Assembly: GCA_032173965.1 (NCBI GenBank) | Contig: CM063283.1 | Location: 35,627,743-35,691,742 of the forward strand | Direction: 5' to 3' | Origin: Sitta carolinensis | Taxonomy: Eukaryota; Chordata; Aves; Passeriformes; Sittidae | Length of the DNA stretch: 64,000 nt | Shown: piece after piece, positions 1 through 13,800 of the stretch | How positions within the stretch are numbered: position 1 is the stretch's first letter | Layout: the number at the start of each line of letters is the position of its first letter | The notes under the pieces: model-generated | What the model was told of the DNA's origin: nothing | The model's input: the letters and a program-made list of their open reading frames with translations, nothing else | Database searches by the model: none | Translations under genes and position numbers: made by a program

Positions 1-3000
1 CCTGAGAAGGTTCAGTGTGCCTGTCACTGTTTAAGCATGAGATCACTGCTGCATTAGAAAGCTTTGTGTGCTGTTCCAGCATATTTGAGTAAGTGTATTG
101 GGGTGGAGGATAATTTCCTTGTTCTAATTCATGAAATTGTCTGCTGTTATTCAGCACTATAGAGAAAGTTTATGAATTGCTATTATCTGTAATAATTATG
201 TTTCTGCATTTGAGAACTGCTTTTCCAGCACTGCACCATCAGCTCATATCTTTATGGACTGAGAAACCCTTTGCAATTCCCTTTGGAACAGAGTAATTTC
301 CTTCTTTGTCCAGCAATATTTGGGAAAAGATGATGGGCCTCTAGACCATGGAATCTGGGAGAGACAAAGTCTGAGAAAATTAAGTCTTCTTGAATTGTCT
401 CCCACCGCAGGGTTTGTTTGGGCTGGAAGTGTGCCTCTCTCACCCTGAAAACACACTGTGTAGCCCTGTCTAATCCAGTCTTTCTTGATATAACTGTCTT
501 CAAGGCTTGACAAGAAAAAAATCTGAGTGTGTTAAATAGATCAATTGCTCTAAACATTTTGAGGATTTAATTTCTTTTTATTCATGTGTATACTGAAAAT
601 CCCTACAGTAAATCATTTAACCTTTTAATTTTTCTCTACTCAAACAGCTGGTCATAGATGTTCAGGAAGATTGTCAATGGCCCTGTGGGTTTCAGGAGTA
701 AGAATCCCATTTCTTTCTTCTGGCTGCTTAATTTAATGAAATTTCTGCAGGGAAATACTAGAACTTGGAAACATATTACTAAGTTTTGATTCTTAGCAGT
801 CTGTCATCTTAATATTCCTAAATTGATATCTAAAAGTAGTTAAGAATTTTCATCCAGGTAATTCACAGTTTTAAAAGCTCTGTTCTGCTTATTGTTTGTC
901 TAACTTTGCCCTTCAGTTTTGACATTAAGAGATAATAAGCTAATACCCAAATCCAAAAACGTTACACAACTTTGATGGTGAAACTTTTATGATAGAGGAA
1001 CAAAATGTCATAACCCAATGATTTATATGTCAAAGAATTGTGTAAAAAGCCATACTGGGATGTATGCTCGATAATTACATAGTTTTTCCTGCATCTTGCA
1101 TTTCAGGGAAACACAGATGCAAACTGTCATTTAGACTCTACTTGATCCCTCCTAGGGGTTTTGCTCCAAGTCAAATCTTTCCATGAAAATACCGTACTCT
1201 GATCAGGTATATGTCAGAAGGAACTCTTGTTCTTGGTAAGAAAGTGTCACTCTGGGAGTGAGGAGGGTCAGGTCTAACAGCACAGGCTGGCACATTGTCA
1301 GTCATCGGGTACATCAGCAGCAGCACACAGTTACTCCCATACACTAAAGACCAGTAAAATTCATGTGTATGACTAATTACCTGGCAATGTTAGTATCTGT
1401 TTTGAATGTTATACTTGAAGCGATGTTTTACACCATGCTACTGAGAGTACCCATTAAACCACTATCAAGCATCTGGAAGTGGTTCTGGGCTGTCTGACAG
1501 ATATTAGTTATCAATTGTGACATCCTTGTATTGCATTACATTGTCTTTCTCTTCATCTGTATATAAGAAAAATATTCATAACTACAGAGATTAAATATGT
1601 CTCAAAATAGGTCTCAAAATGTTCACTTTGATGTTTTATTTTAGCTCTGTCTCTAGGTTGAAAAGAAAAAAAGTAAATGCTGATGAGGGAACACCCGAAA
1701 AAATAACAGAGCCTGTAAAAAAGTTTACCTAAACAAAGCAGGGAATAAGTATTGTTTGGGCTGTATGAGCTGAAATCCCTGCTCTAATGCTAGGTTCCCT
1801 TTATGCACAAGTGAAAATACTATAGTAGTTTATGTATTGCAAAAGCTTTCTAAGGAGCAGAGATACTGAAATAATAATTGTGGCTTAAATACTAGTGTCT
1901 GAAGAGCATACACAATCTGGAAAAGATGTAAATAAAAGTAATAAACATCAGGATACTTAGGGTAGTGGGTTTTTCTAAGCAGAATTGCAATTACTTAAAA
2001 TTCTGTGCGTTTGTGAGGGAGATCTCGGACAGAAGAGGGAATGCATGGGTGTTACTGTTGGGTAGAATTGGTAGTGTCTTATCCCAGCCTATTTGGACAT
2101 ATGCTGGTGGGGGAGATAGGGAGAAAGATGTATTAGGAGGCTATTTAATATTTTTAGAAAGACTTTTAAATATCCAGATTTTTTGTCTTAGTGGTGTGAG
2201 CAGGAGGCAAACCCCAGTTATTGGAGTGGAAGCGATGGTACACTTTTAAAAAAATTTAAATTGCTGATTAAACAGCTGACAGCGGTTAGTCTAGTTGATT
2301 GTGTAAAATACATGCATTTTGAGTAGAATTATCATTTGTCACTGTACTTTGAATATAAATATATGTGAATGGCCCTGTAACAGCTTCTGGATTCTAAAAT
2401 GGGAAATTTTAATAGCTAGTTTGTGAATTTTGTTAAAATAGAGAACTAAGGAATTTAAACTGTAAAGCTTCTTTAAGCACAGGCCATAGAGAGAATAAGA
2501 GCCAATCAGTGGAAAAAGAGCTGTGTCTTGGAGCGCAAACAGGCAAGTGCAAAGTGAGGATTGTGCATGTCCAGCTGAACTGCCATGGCTGGGAGGAAGT
2601 TCACCTTGGGTGATGGTAAAGTAGCCTGGTAGTGAAAGTGAGGGAAGAATAGTTACACTCTCATATCTGTGTGAGATCTAGACTTAGCTTTTAGCCTCAC
2701 TGAAAACTGAGATGATGGTGACATATAAAGGGATAGAAGCCAAACGGTCAGCAGACCTTAGGGTAATTGAACTTCATTTTGCAATAGATGAACTGGAAGC
2801 AGATTTGAGTTGAATGCCCAAGGGATGAGGAGTGTGTAATGGGAGATGGGGATTAAGATGAGGTAATTTTCCACTGTGACTTGCAAAAATGTTGGTGTAT
2901 GAGATCGCTGCCTCAGTAGTAAGCTTCAGCTGGTATCATGTGACTGAAAGAGATACGATAGGGAGCATTGATTATTTACTAAGGTGTGACTTGAAAGTTA

Positions 3001-4205
3001 CCTTCTTTTAATACAAAAATTATTTGAAAAACATTAAATATAGTGGGAAGCTGTATAGAATAAAAAAGCTGTTGATTGATTATATTGAATTAGTTGAATG
3101 TTAAGAACTGATTTCTCTTGCAAAGAAAATCGGATTGATATTTCCTCTTTATCTCATTGTCATTAGTAACTTACCCAATGTATGTAGTGTGATGCCATTC
3201 ATTATACTTCTAGAGAAAAAGTGTGGGAAAGAGTTATGGTTCAGAAGAGTAGGTACTGTCAAAATAGCAACTATTACCACTCTGATCTGCAGTTAGTAGA
3301 GTTGGGTAAGTCCTTGATTTCTTTTGTGAAGCCAAAATGAAAAATGAGCTCTCATATTAAATATGTTGGTACTGAAAGCAGACTCCTCCCAGGGTGATTG
3401 GGATAAAATGGAGGAAGAACCAGTTGTCTTTGAAAGACTGTGTGATACAGGGCTGAAATTGTGAATTTCTTCTGGAGATGTGCAGTTTGGCCCTACAGGT
3501 TATAGTAGGGTATGTGCAGAGGAGAAGAGGGATTCGTGTGTGCTGCTTAGTTGCGCAATAACTGAGGCAGCAGGGAAGTGTGACTTTCAGGTGAAGTGTG
3601 TCATAGGATGGATGGGGAAAGGTTTTTATAGTTGTTAATAAGTGAGACCTAATGCAGTTGTACATGGTACTTCAGTAAAATGTCTGTATTCTTGCTACCT
3701 CTATTCCAAAACTGTCATTTGAATCTGATGGAGATTGCTGGTCTCTTTTCCACAAAACTGTTCCTGAAACAGTCTTAAGAATAGAATAAGTGTCTCTGCA
3801 AAACGAAAACAAAAGAACAGTGATGGCCCTTTACAGAATACAGCAGTAAAACATGCCAATATGGGCAGAGGACAATGGAAAAGAGGAGGTAGTCTCAGTA
3901 AAAGAAAGCCAAAAAAACCTGATGTGAACATTTGCCATTGACCTTCTGGTAATTTAAAACCTTATGCACTGGAAGACATTCCAGGAAAAAAATTAGAAAT
4001 TATTTGCTTTGTTTCCACTGCATAAATTGCCCATACAGAATTTAGACTTTACTGGTTTTATCTTCTTTGCCAAGAAGCTTTTGACACTCTGCAGGAGAAA
4101 TTGCTTGTGTAAATACTTACCTTAACAAATTCTTGATGCATCAGTGTTGCTGCTGTCTTTTGTAATTTGTGGTTACTAAAAAGACCTTTCACATTTTCCC
4201 CTTAG
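1..4205 (+). other. TBC1D4: 3' part of TBC1D4 intron 1
   Basis: AT-rich sequence with no exon-like open frame flanked by splice sites. The short ORFs on both strands (for example near 244-557 and 3357-3931) show no recognisable protein. It ends in a pyrimidine-rich stretch and AG at 4204-4205. I see no promoter or CpG island, so exon 1 and the promoter must lie further left. Confidence 0.75.
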
Positions 4206-4808
4206 GTTCCTGATGTCATCAGCAGCATAAGACAAGTCTCTAAAGCAGCACTGAAAGAGGATGCCAAACCAGCTAAGGATAGTGAAGATGCCTTCTATGA
4301 CTCTCAAAAATTTGAGGTCCTGTACTGTGGAAAGGTGACTGTGGCTCACAAGAAAGCTCCCTCCACACTAATTGATGACTGCATAGAGAAATTCAGCCTT
4401 CATGAGCGCCAGCGCCTGAAACTGTTAAATGAGCAGCGGAATAATGAGTCGAGCCTGGACTTGCCCCTGTGTGAAGAAAACGCGCCAGCTTCTCCTCTGG
4501 ACAGCCCATTCGAGGAGCTGGACAGCCCAAACAGCACTTCAGGGCATGCTGCAATGTTTACAATTGGCAGCCAGACCAACTTGACCAACCTGGCCAGCAC
4601 TCGTGGCTTCTTTCCAGAGCGGATTTTGGAGGACTCAGGCTTTGACGAGCAGCAGGAGTTTCGCTCCCGGTGCAGCAGTGTCACTGCAGTGATGCAGAGG
4701 AGGGTTCACGACACAAACCTGAAAGCACAGTCCCGCAGAAGACACGCAAGTGCACCCAGTCATGTTCAGCCCTCTGATTCTGAGAAGAACAGGACAATGT
4801 TGTTCCAG
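4206..4808 (+). CDS. TBC1D4: TBC1D4 exon 2: end of PTB1 and 14-3-3/Akt-site linker
   Basis: The exon is 603 nt, phase 0 to 0, residues 1-201, opening [19 protein letters not shown] and ending [27 protein letters not shown] matches the end of PTB1. A variable linker ([17 protein letters not shown], then a Ser/Pro/Asn-rich stretch at about residues 76-120) differs strongly from mammals. Conservation returns at [17 protein letters not shown]. The equivalents of human Ser318 (RSRCSSV, residue 158) and Ser341 (RRRHAS, residue 182), both phosphorylated with Ser341 serving as a 14-3-3 site, are intact. The next exon continues in frame into the second PTB domain. Confidence 0.96.
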
Positions 4809-7800
4809 GTGTGTTCTAGGATGAGCAATTTCCCATTGGTTTTGTACCATATCTTCTTCCCCTGTGCAGTTTGAGATAAGTTTTGCAACATAAGTAATAC
4901 AGATCCAGTGTGGCTTCATGATTTGTCATAAATAATTTTTGTATCTGTTCATAAACGGTTGGAACACAAGTAACTGAACTTTCACCTCAATTCATGAGCT
5001 CAGGCAAATTTTAAGAAAAAACAATTATTTATGGAGTAATCACTTAAAGGAGCAGAGTTTTTAGTGAAATAATTATTTTATATGCAATTCTGAATTGTCT
5101 GTATTGGTGATAATTAGAACCTAGCTGAAAACATGAATGTTCTTTCAAAAATAGAATCAATGAGGACTATTACGCAAACAAAACCTTGGGTTTTGTGCAC
5201 TTAAAAAAGAAAAGACTGAGACTTCCACAGCTGTGTGTTTGAGCGAGCCTCTTTTTGATAATTTGTATTAATGTCTTTCTTTACCAGATGACTGTTCAAA
5301 CATCTCTGCACTGAAGGCTTCTTCCTTCAGACTCCAACGATTATTTCTTCTCTTGCCTGAAGTGCATTTCGCATCTTTGGAACTATTTTTGAGAAAACAG
5401 AATGACGTATAAAGGAGGTGACCATAAAAGGAAAAATCTTTGGACCTTAAAATAACAGTGGGCTAAATGCCTGGATTTTGTCTTTCCATTTATTTTAAGG
5501 ATCATTTAAGGGGAAATGATAACTGAAATGAGAATACATTGTTTTTCAGAAAGTCACAGCATATCACTAGTAAAGAAAAAGATTTAGCTGAAAAAAATCT
5601 CTGAGGTGTGTAGAATAAATTCCATGGGATGGAGAAGCAGTTTGGGAAAAGCTGAAAGGTAGTTTGCTGCAGATCGGACTCTTTCTCATTTGGAATTAGT
5701 ACAAACCAAAAAGGATCATCTTAGTTTCTCAGGTAATCTATGGTATAATTTAAAATGCAGGAATTCCCGAATTTTTTTTTCCATCTTTTGATTTAGCCAC
5801 ATTGTTTCCTAAAGGTTTTAGTATTGTCCGTCAGACATGTGATCTTTGGACTAAAATAACTTGAAGAAAAGATGGGGGAGGGGAAGAAAAGCTGTGTGTT
5901 TTCCAAGTCATTTTTGTTATTCAACTGAGTGTATTGTTCTTGCTGAATTATTCTTACTCAATATAGGCAGAATTACAGCACCCTGGCACCCTTGTTCCTG
6001 CTGAGTAAGCTGTTGTGCCAAAAGGTACTCTATGTGAACAAGAAAGGGCGAGATTCTGACATTTTTGTTGCTGTAAATGCTATGCCATAAATTAGATTTA
6101 TTTTTTTTCTTCCCCTTAGGTTGGAAGGTTTGAAGTTAACCTCATCAGTCCAGATACCAAGTCTGTTGTGTTTGAAAAGAATTTTAAAGATATCTCCTCA
6201 TGTTCTCAGGTAAGCATTAATAAGTAGCACATCATCAGGAGAAAAAGATTTTATTTGTTCTTCAGATGTGCTGCCTTGCTGGTCTATAGGAAGGAGAAAA
6301 AAAGAAATGTAAATTCTTTTTCCAGAAGCGTTCAGAAAATACAAGGGCAAAATAACCACTCTGAGCTGTGTAATAGCAGCAACTTAATCACTCATCAGCA
6401 AACAAAGTATGAACTGTTCTGCTTTGGGGGAGTATTCGATATGTTTTTGGAAGCAGTTTAATCTCCATTTGGGGTGCTCTGTTTCTTGAGCAGATAAGTT
6501 CCTGAAAGCTTTCAGAATGAAAGGAGGAGAGCATCAAATCAACTCTTCAGAAAATCAGCAGTTCACCTGCAGCATTTCTCCTGGTGAATATGGTGATAGG
6601 TGTACCTAGCTATGTTCAGTAATAAATAATTATTTCTTGTAAAGTTAAATGTCAAAGCTAAAATGTTCACTTTTCCATCTTGCTCTTGTTCAGCATTGGT
6701 TACTACAGGCACTTTTTGGTCTCAGGTCTTACTCTTCTTATCTCTTCTTGTTTGCCATGCCACATCATCACTTCAGGCCTTCTTAAAGATGATTATTCTA
6801 ATTTAAAATATACTTTTGGCATTCTTTAAACCTGTATTTCACCCCAAGTGCATTCATTTTAATACTAATAACAAGTCTGCTCTTGTATGACTGGGCTACC
6901 AATGCTTAGACAAATTAAGCATTAGGCAATAGTTGTAACTCAAGTGGTGTCTTGAGCTACCGACTAAAGATTCAGGTCCCTAAACTGACTCTAAATTTTA
7001 ACTACAATTTGTATTGCTTTTGGTAGATGAAATAAGCTAATGCAAATACAGAATGGGACAGTCTAATCAACAGTGTAGCAATAGGTTTATAATTAATACA
7101 GATAAAAATGATTCTTAAAGCAGAGCTATGGAGAACAGAATTTGCAGATGACTTGGGTCTTCTGTTTTTTGTGTATACTGAAATGACACTTTAGCTTTAG
7201 ATCCTGGGCTTATTGATTGTATATCCATACTTATAATAGTCAAACAAAACAGTCCTAAGCAGGGACAACCTTTTTTCTGCTGACTTTAAAATATGGTGAC
7301 CAATAAGACCATGGAAAACCTTCAAGGCCCAGATTTCCTTCAGGAAGATAACTTTGTACAGTAAATAGTGTCAGGTAATTCTGTGTGCTGGGCTTTGGAG
7401 GTGTTTTTCATGCCACCTCTTCTCTTTCATTTGGAGCAAAGCTTCTGTTTGCATTCTTGAGTAACTCAGAGGCAGTCACAAAATTTTGGGGATTTTGTTT
7501 GGTTTTTTGGGTTTTTTAATGCAAAACAGTTACTTTAAAGAAGTTGAATAGAAATAAAATATTAATTTGTAAAAGACTAAGCATTGATTGCATAAACTTC
7601 TTCAGTACTTCCTTTAAGAACTTGGTGCTAGCCCCAGGGCTCCTCTGTTATGATTTTATAGGGCAGTGATTTACTGTGTATTGTGGGACTGTGGTTTAGG
7701 AGTATTTGTCCTTTCAAGCTTTATAAACAATGAAAAGGAGATGTTATTGCCAGTTTGCATTCTGGATTCTCCTAGTCTGGTCTAGTAAAGGTATTTTTTA

Positions 7801-10800
7801 TTCTGTAGCTTAAGCATGGGTGAGCTGCTCTATTCAAGTAATTATCCACACTCCTTATAATTGTCAAGCAGCAGACATAATTGATGATAAATATCTGTAT
7901 GTGCAGTCTAAACTCAAGATATCAAATAGCAGTAGAAGTTTTCTTGTTGTAGCCTTTCCCTTGAGGGAGCCCAGAACAACAGAAAACTAGGCTCTTTTGT
8001 CATGACCTCTTAAAGCCACCGTCTTAAAGAAATGTGATGGAAATACTGTTGATTTAGGAACATGCTGTCCTATTTGTGCTTCAGTAGGGCAAGTGTCACA
8101 TCTGTCTCCCGCCTCAAATGTTTTCCTGTGGAGTCTAAGAAGTCAAGGCAGTGGTAGACTTGTTCAGGCATTTTAAGTAAGGAGGGAACAGGCATCTCAC
8201 CAAACCACCTTTAATAAATATATTTTCTTGCAAAACAGAGGTCAACACTTCACTCTTCTACGGATCAACATGTATCTAAATCTGAACTTTTTTATTATAT
8301 GCTTTTGAAGACTTCACATGTCATGAGAAAATGAACTCAAGATTAGTTGGACTATGGTTCAACTAATGCCGCTTGTGTCATCTTAACAACCCTCTCTGCA
8401 CCTCTTAGTTTTAGGTGGCACAAATGTGACTTTTGGAATTTTGTTTTTAAAAACAACAGTGTGTAATGACAATATGTTCAGTCTGTCACGTACTGCATTT
8501 CCGATTTTCTCTAGAGTTTTTTCTGTAGTGACGGGCAAGTTGCTTTCCCTCCTCCTCTTTTTTATGATATAGGTGTTTTCTTTGGAGATGGATCCAAGCA
8601 GTGTCTTCTGATTTTTGTTGTATTTGAACTTGAGGGATTAGGCTTTCATTTGTAGAAAATCTACTATTACCATATTCAGACGATAAAAACATTGGCAAAA
8701 GCTTTAACAATAGTGAGTCATGTTCCATGAATTGAGACTGGGAATATAGTGCTTCTTAGGAAGCAGCTGTCTTTGATCTTCTCAGTGCTGTTTTTAGCAA
8801 GGCAGCATTCCCTGTCAAGCTGTTATACTAAGATCTTGAAAAAAGTGTCAGTAGTAATCTGTAGTAAGTATTGAAACTGCTGGTATGAATTTATTTCAGA
8901 ATTTAGTTGGAATTCTGTATGTTGCCACTCATGCCACTGATAGACTTTTTTTTTCTTGTGTAGTCCTAACATGTATTGCAGGAAAGCAAGAGTCTGCTGC
9001 TGCCCTGATACTTCTCCAGTCCTGTGTTTTAGCATGGACTTATAACATGAAATATTCACTGTGCAGGCAATTCCAAATACAGCCCAGCAGTCTTTAGTTT
9101 GCTTCCCTGAAAATCCAGTTTTGCTAATGGAATAAATCCTGGTCCAGATTTGTTAGTGGATAGCTTTGTTTTTGATTGTATAAAGTTCTTTATATAACTT
9201 AAACATAAAAAGCAATTTAAAAAATAATTATACTACTTGTAAAATAGATCATTAGGGGTATGCATTTATAGTTCTTCAAATTTTTGGAAACTAAACCTGT
9301 TGATAAAATGGTTCACTGATGCTGTTTTTAAACTCTTTTAGGGTATAAAACACGTTGATCACTTTGGTTTTATTTGCCGGGAATCTGTGGAACCTGGGTT
9401 AAGTCAGTATATTTGCTACGTGTTCCAGTGTGCCAGTGAGTCTCTGGTGAGTATTTATTAATGATTCTAACCATTTCATCAAAGCATATCCTAGGCATTT
9501 CCTGAACAATAGGAGTCTCTGTTATTCTGCTATGTCAGCTGAGCCTCAGTGGTCACATCTGCTCAGGTGCAAGACATCAGCTGTGCATATGCAAGTTAGC
9601 AACAGGAAATGCATATGTTCTGTTCATACACAGCCATATCCTGCTACTCTCCTGATGCATATATCAATAACTAATATGTGAATCCATAAGGCTGTGTTCA
9701 TGCATGTGGACTGCGAGCATATTTGGGCTCTGTATTTGATTGTAACTCTTCAAGTTCTAACCGTTGAGAGACTTGGTTCCCCATTAAACATGTAAAGACG
9801 TGTATTGAATCAGTAACAAAGCTGATGATAAAACCCAAACATACCCTTCAGGGTAGGGTTTAAACTACTGGCTGATCCTGCATGTGTCTTAAGCCTACAT
9901 CTACCTTTAGTTTTTTCCCTATAGTCTGTTTTGTTCCTCAGGAGAAGAAAATAGCAGCATCTGATCGCAGAAGAAGAAAACTATAGTATTTGTGGCTGTA
10001 TATAACTATAAAAAAGTACATTAGACATTTTATAAAGTAGGTATCAATTAACTGAAGTTCCAGATGCCACTGATTTTACTAATAACAGGTAACTTAGTAG
10101 TATGAGATGCATACAGAAAATAATTTTGACTACTACATTTTTATTTTAAAACTGTGACACTTTAAAAGAAGCTGTTTCCCATTCTGAAACGTGTTTGTTT
10201 CTGATGGTGCTGGTAACAGCTGCTCTTTCTCAGATAAACTTAAAAATCACTTTTTTAGCTAGCTGAGAACATAATTTGTTAATCCATTGACTAGCTTGAG
10301 AGTGAATACATTTATATCAATAAGATTTGAAACAGCTAACAGCTCTAGATGTACAGTGGCAGCTGAGGCTGCATTTTTGTCAAAATGGGAGCTTGCTATG
10401 AAATCAGCTTTGTCATTGTACTAACAGAAAATGTTACATCTCACCTGTTGATGAATCTGACCATGCATAATTCAAAGGCTTAAGTGGTGTATAAAACCCC
10501 CATGTTTTTATGAACCCTTTTGCTTTTTCTAGTACTGATATGTGTGGGTGTGCCCACACTGCAATATATGTATGAGCTACTTTCAGATGCAATCACTCAG
10601 TTGGCAGTTTGACTGTGGCAGGGCAGAGCTTTCCAGATTCTCCACTGCCAGGCAGGCTGTGTTGGGAGGCTTGTGTATATTTGCTCTAAGCCTAGTTACA
10701 GTTTGTGCTATAGGTAGGACTATAGTTTGTGCTCACTTAGGGTAGTCATAATCCATATGTTTAGCACTGTTTCACGGATCTTGCATTGGAGAGGGATTGT

Positions 10801-13800
10801 AGCCAACTTAAAAAAATTACCAGTCCCGTGTTGCAAGATGGGCATTCACTGTTCTATGTTCTGATTTATTGCTAAGAAGAGAAAGCACACAGAAATTACT
10901 GGTAATGCTTAAAACTGTGAGGTTTAAAGAAAACAAAACAAACCTAGACATACTGGGACACATACTAGTTCAAACTTCTACATTCAGGTTCCTTTTCCAC
11001 TTTTTTTTTTTAATTTTTCCCCCAAGTGACAGACCCTCAAAAAAGTCAGTATGTTTTTTATGTTAAACTGCATGATTTTGGTCTCAAATATTTCAGCTTT
11101 CTTCTTCCTGCTTAAAAAACCAAGTAAAAAGCAGTGTGATAACCTGATTCTGAAGTAGAATACTGATTTCATTCCTTATATTCAAGCATATATTCAAGAC
11201 AAAAATTCTCACTTGCAGCTTCTTAAAATAGTGGGTGCTTCCCCCACAAGCTAGAGTAGCTGCAGTTAGACATCAAAATTACAGTCTGGCAGAACTCAAA
11301 GATGGTCATCATCTACAGAAAAGGCAGAAACCTTGGAATTTAAACTTGATATCTTTAGAAAACTTCAAATGGATTTGTATGGTTTTGTCTTTTTCATTAA
11401 TTGTAATGAACCTGTCTGAGATTTGATTAATAAATCTACTTATGTGTATATGGCATGTTTTTTTTGTTTATATGTTCTTTTTCCTCCTTCCTATATAGGT
11501 TGATGAAGTAATGCTGACCTTGAAGCAGGCCTTCAGCACTGCTGCAGCCCTGCAAAATGCCAAGACACAGATTAAACTTTGTGAGGCCTGCCCTATGCAT
11601 TCATTGCACAAACTTTGTGAGAGAATTGAAGGTAGCAGCTGAATTTCTCTTCTAATTGTGGTTTGCTGATTTTTCTAGAGGAATGACTTAGACAATGTAA
11701 AAGCAGAGGGAGAAGTATCCCAGTATGCAATTCTTACTTTCATTTTGCATTCTCTGTATTTAGGTGGAGTGTTAGCAGTAATGATACTGCAACAGAATAT
11801 AGTGTAGCTTTTATAATTACATACTCTTTCATCATCATACCTTTCTTAGGCAGAGCAGCAAAATCCACCAGTTGATCTTCCATTTGTTTTGTTTTGGTTT
11901 TTTTTCCTCAAGTTACATGCTTTCAAAATGATTCATAAAAAGACAGTCATGATCAAAAAGGATCTTTCTTTCCTGTGTGTTCCTTCTTTCCTGTGTGGGG
12001 GGTTATTTTTTCCTTCTTTGTCTTTATTCCCTCACACACTTCAAAATTTAGTTATATTACAGGAAAATCAATTCTTAATTTAGGAGATTAATATCTAATA
12101 AATAAAGTCAAGGCAAGTCATTACCTGACTTCAGATATGAATAGATGAACTTCTGTAGTGTCTCTGGAAGTGAAGTATGCCAGAACACACGCAGAAAGTC
12201 TTAGAAGATAGAATATTTTTATAAAAAGTTGGGATCCTATTTTGATCGTCCCTCTGCTATGTATCCTTGCAAAGTATTGTATGCAAAAAAAGCCATACTT
12301 GCAAGTATGTTACAAAAAGCAAATAGTCTTGTATTTTCTGGTGTGGTTATGGTAGTGCTCAATATTTACAGTTCTCCCATTTGCTGAAAGTCACCTTTGC
12401 CATTTGCTTCCCTCTGGTGGATGAAAAGCCAAGTGTAAAATCCTAGTGGGGTGAAGTTTTGCTAGGCTGTGACTTAGAGTTTCTGTGTTTAACAACAGGT
12501 ATTCCGAAGTGGTAAAGCTAAGCTGGAAAGTTTTCTGTAAATGATAAACTATAGAGGCTGCTGTATAAGGTAGTGTAAGTACCTTGAAAAGTACCCAGTA
12601 TCAAAATAAAATCTCTCTTGGGGCAACGAGTACTGTAATAGTAGTTTCATAAATGTTCTACTTAGTGACTGAAAATCTTCTTTAACTATCCCTTTTTTTT
12701 TAATCCATCTGCATTGAGTATAGAAGTTTAGCAAAATCAAACCTAAAGTTGCATGATTTTGAAAAAAATATTTTATTTGTTCTGATTGCAATTTTCTATG
12801 AATGATATCTACCTTAGATGGAAAAAAAATCTTCATCTGGTTCAATGGGTTTGTTTTCACTCATATTTTTTGTAGCTTCCTAGAATTACCTCTGTGACAA
12901 AATGTGCACTTTATTGAGTATCAGAAATTCTTTATTCTTACAGCTTTTATGCTGTTCTTGCTTATAAAATGTCTTCAGTTCTCTGGTGTGACCTCTACTG
13001 TATCCTTTCCTTGGGCAGAAAGGCATCTAAATTTTTCAGTTAAAAGCATCTGAAAACTGCCAAGTATCCTATGTATTGATTATCTCTCCCATTATAACCC
13101 CAATCTGTTCTTTTCCTCATCCTCTCCCATACAGTTGTCAGGCTTCCAGCTGACAGACAGAAGCCATTGGTGGGGTAGGGAGAAAAACCTATTACACAGG
13201 AGCCAGCCACTTAGCTTCTGCTGGTTATATTTTTGCTGCTAAAGAAAGGAGACAAAGCCATGTGGTTTAGCAAAACCTCAATTATTATGTATCACGTATA
13301 CATTGGCTACACAACTGTCATAAGTATAACTTGTATAAACTCAAATGCAGATTTATATCTTCTACTGTCATTTTGCTCAAAAGTGTTTTGAGAGATCATT
13401 TGAGAATCTTTAATGGTCCATTCTTCTCCTAGGACTCTATCCACCAAGAGCCAAACTTGTAATTCAGAGACATCTGTCATCGCTAACTGACAATGAGCAA
13501 GCAGACATTTTTGAACGTGTTCAGGTAATATACCTTAGAAGCTGTTCTTCCTAATTTGCAAAAGACCATGATAAAACAGATTAGATATTTTTGCTTTTGA
13601 TTTGTTTCGTTGTTGTGTAGTTGATCTAGAATTTACTATTTTTCCACCAAAAATCATACTGAAATATCGTGCTCCAACTTAACCTCATTGTTGGAAAAGT
13701 ATTGTTTCCCAAATTTACTGAGATACTCAGTGTTCTTAACGTAGAGTACATTTTTTGTTCTGAGCTTAGTTTTTCATCTATAAACACATTTCCCTGATTT

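Noticed and set aside
4335..4874. 179-codon ORF as an independent gene
   Set aside because: It starts at an internal GTG of exon 2 and runs past the exon 2 donor into intron; it is part of TBC1D4.
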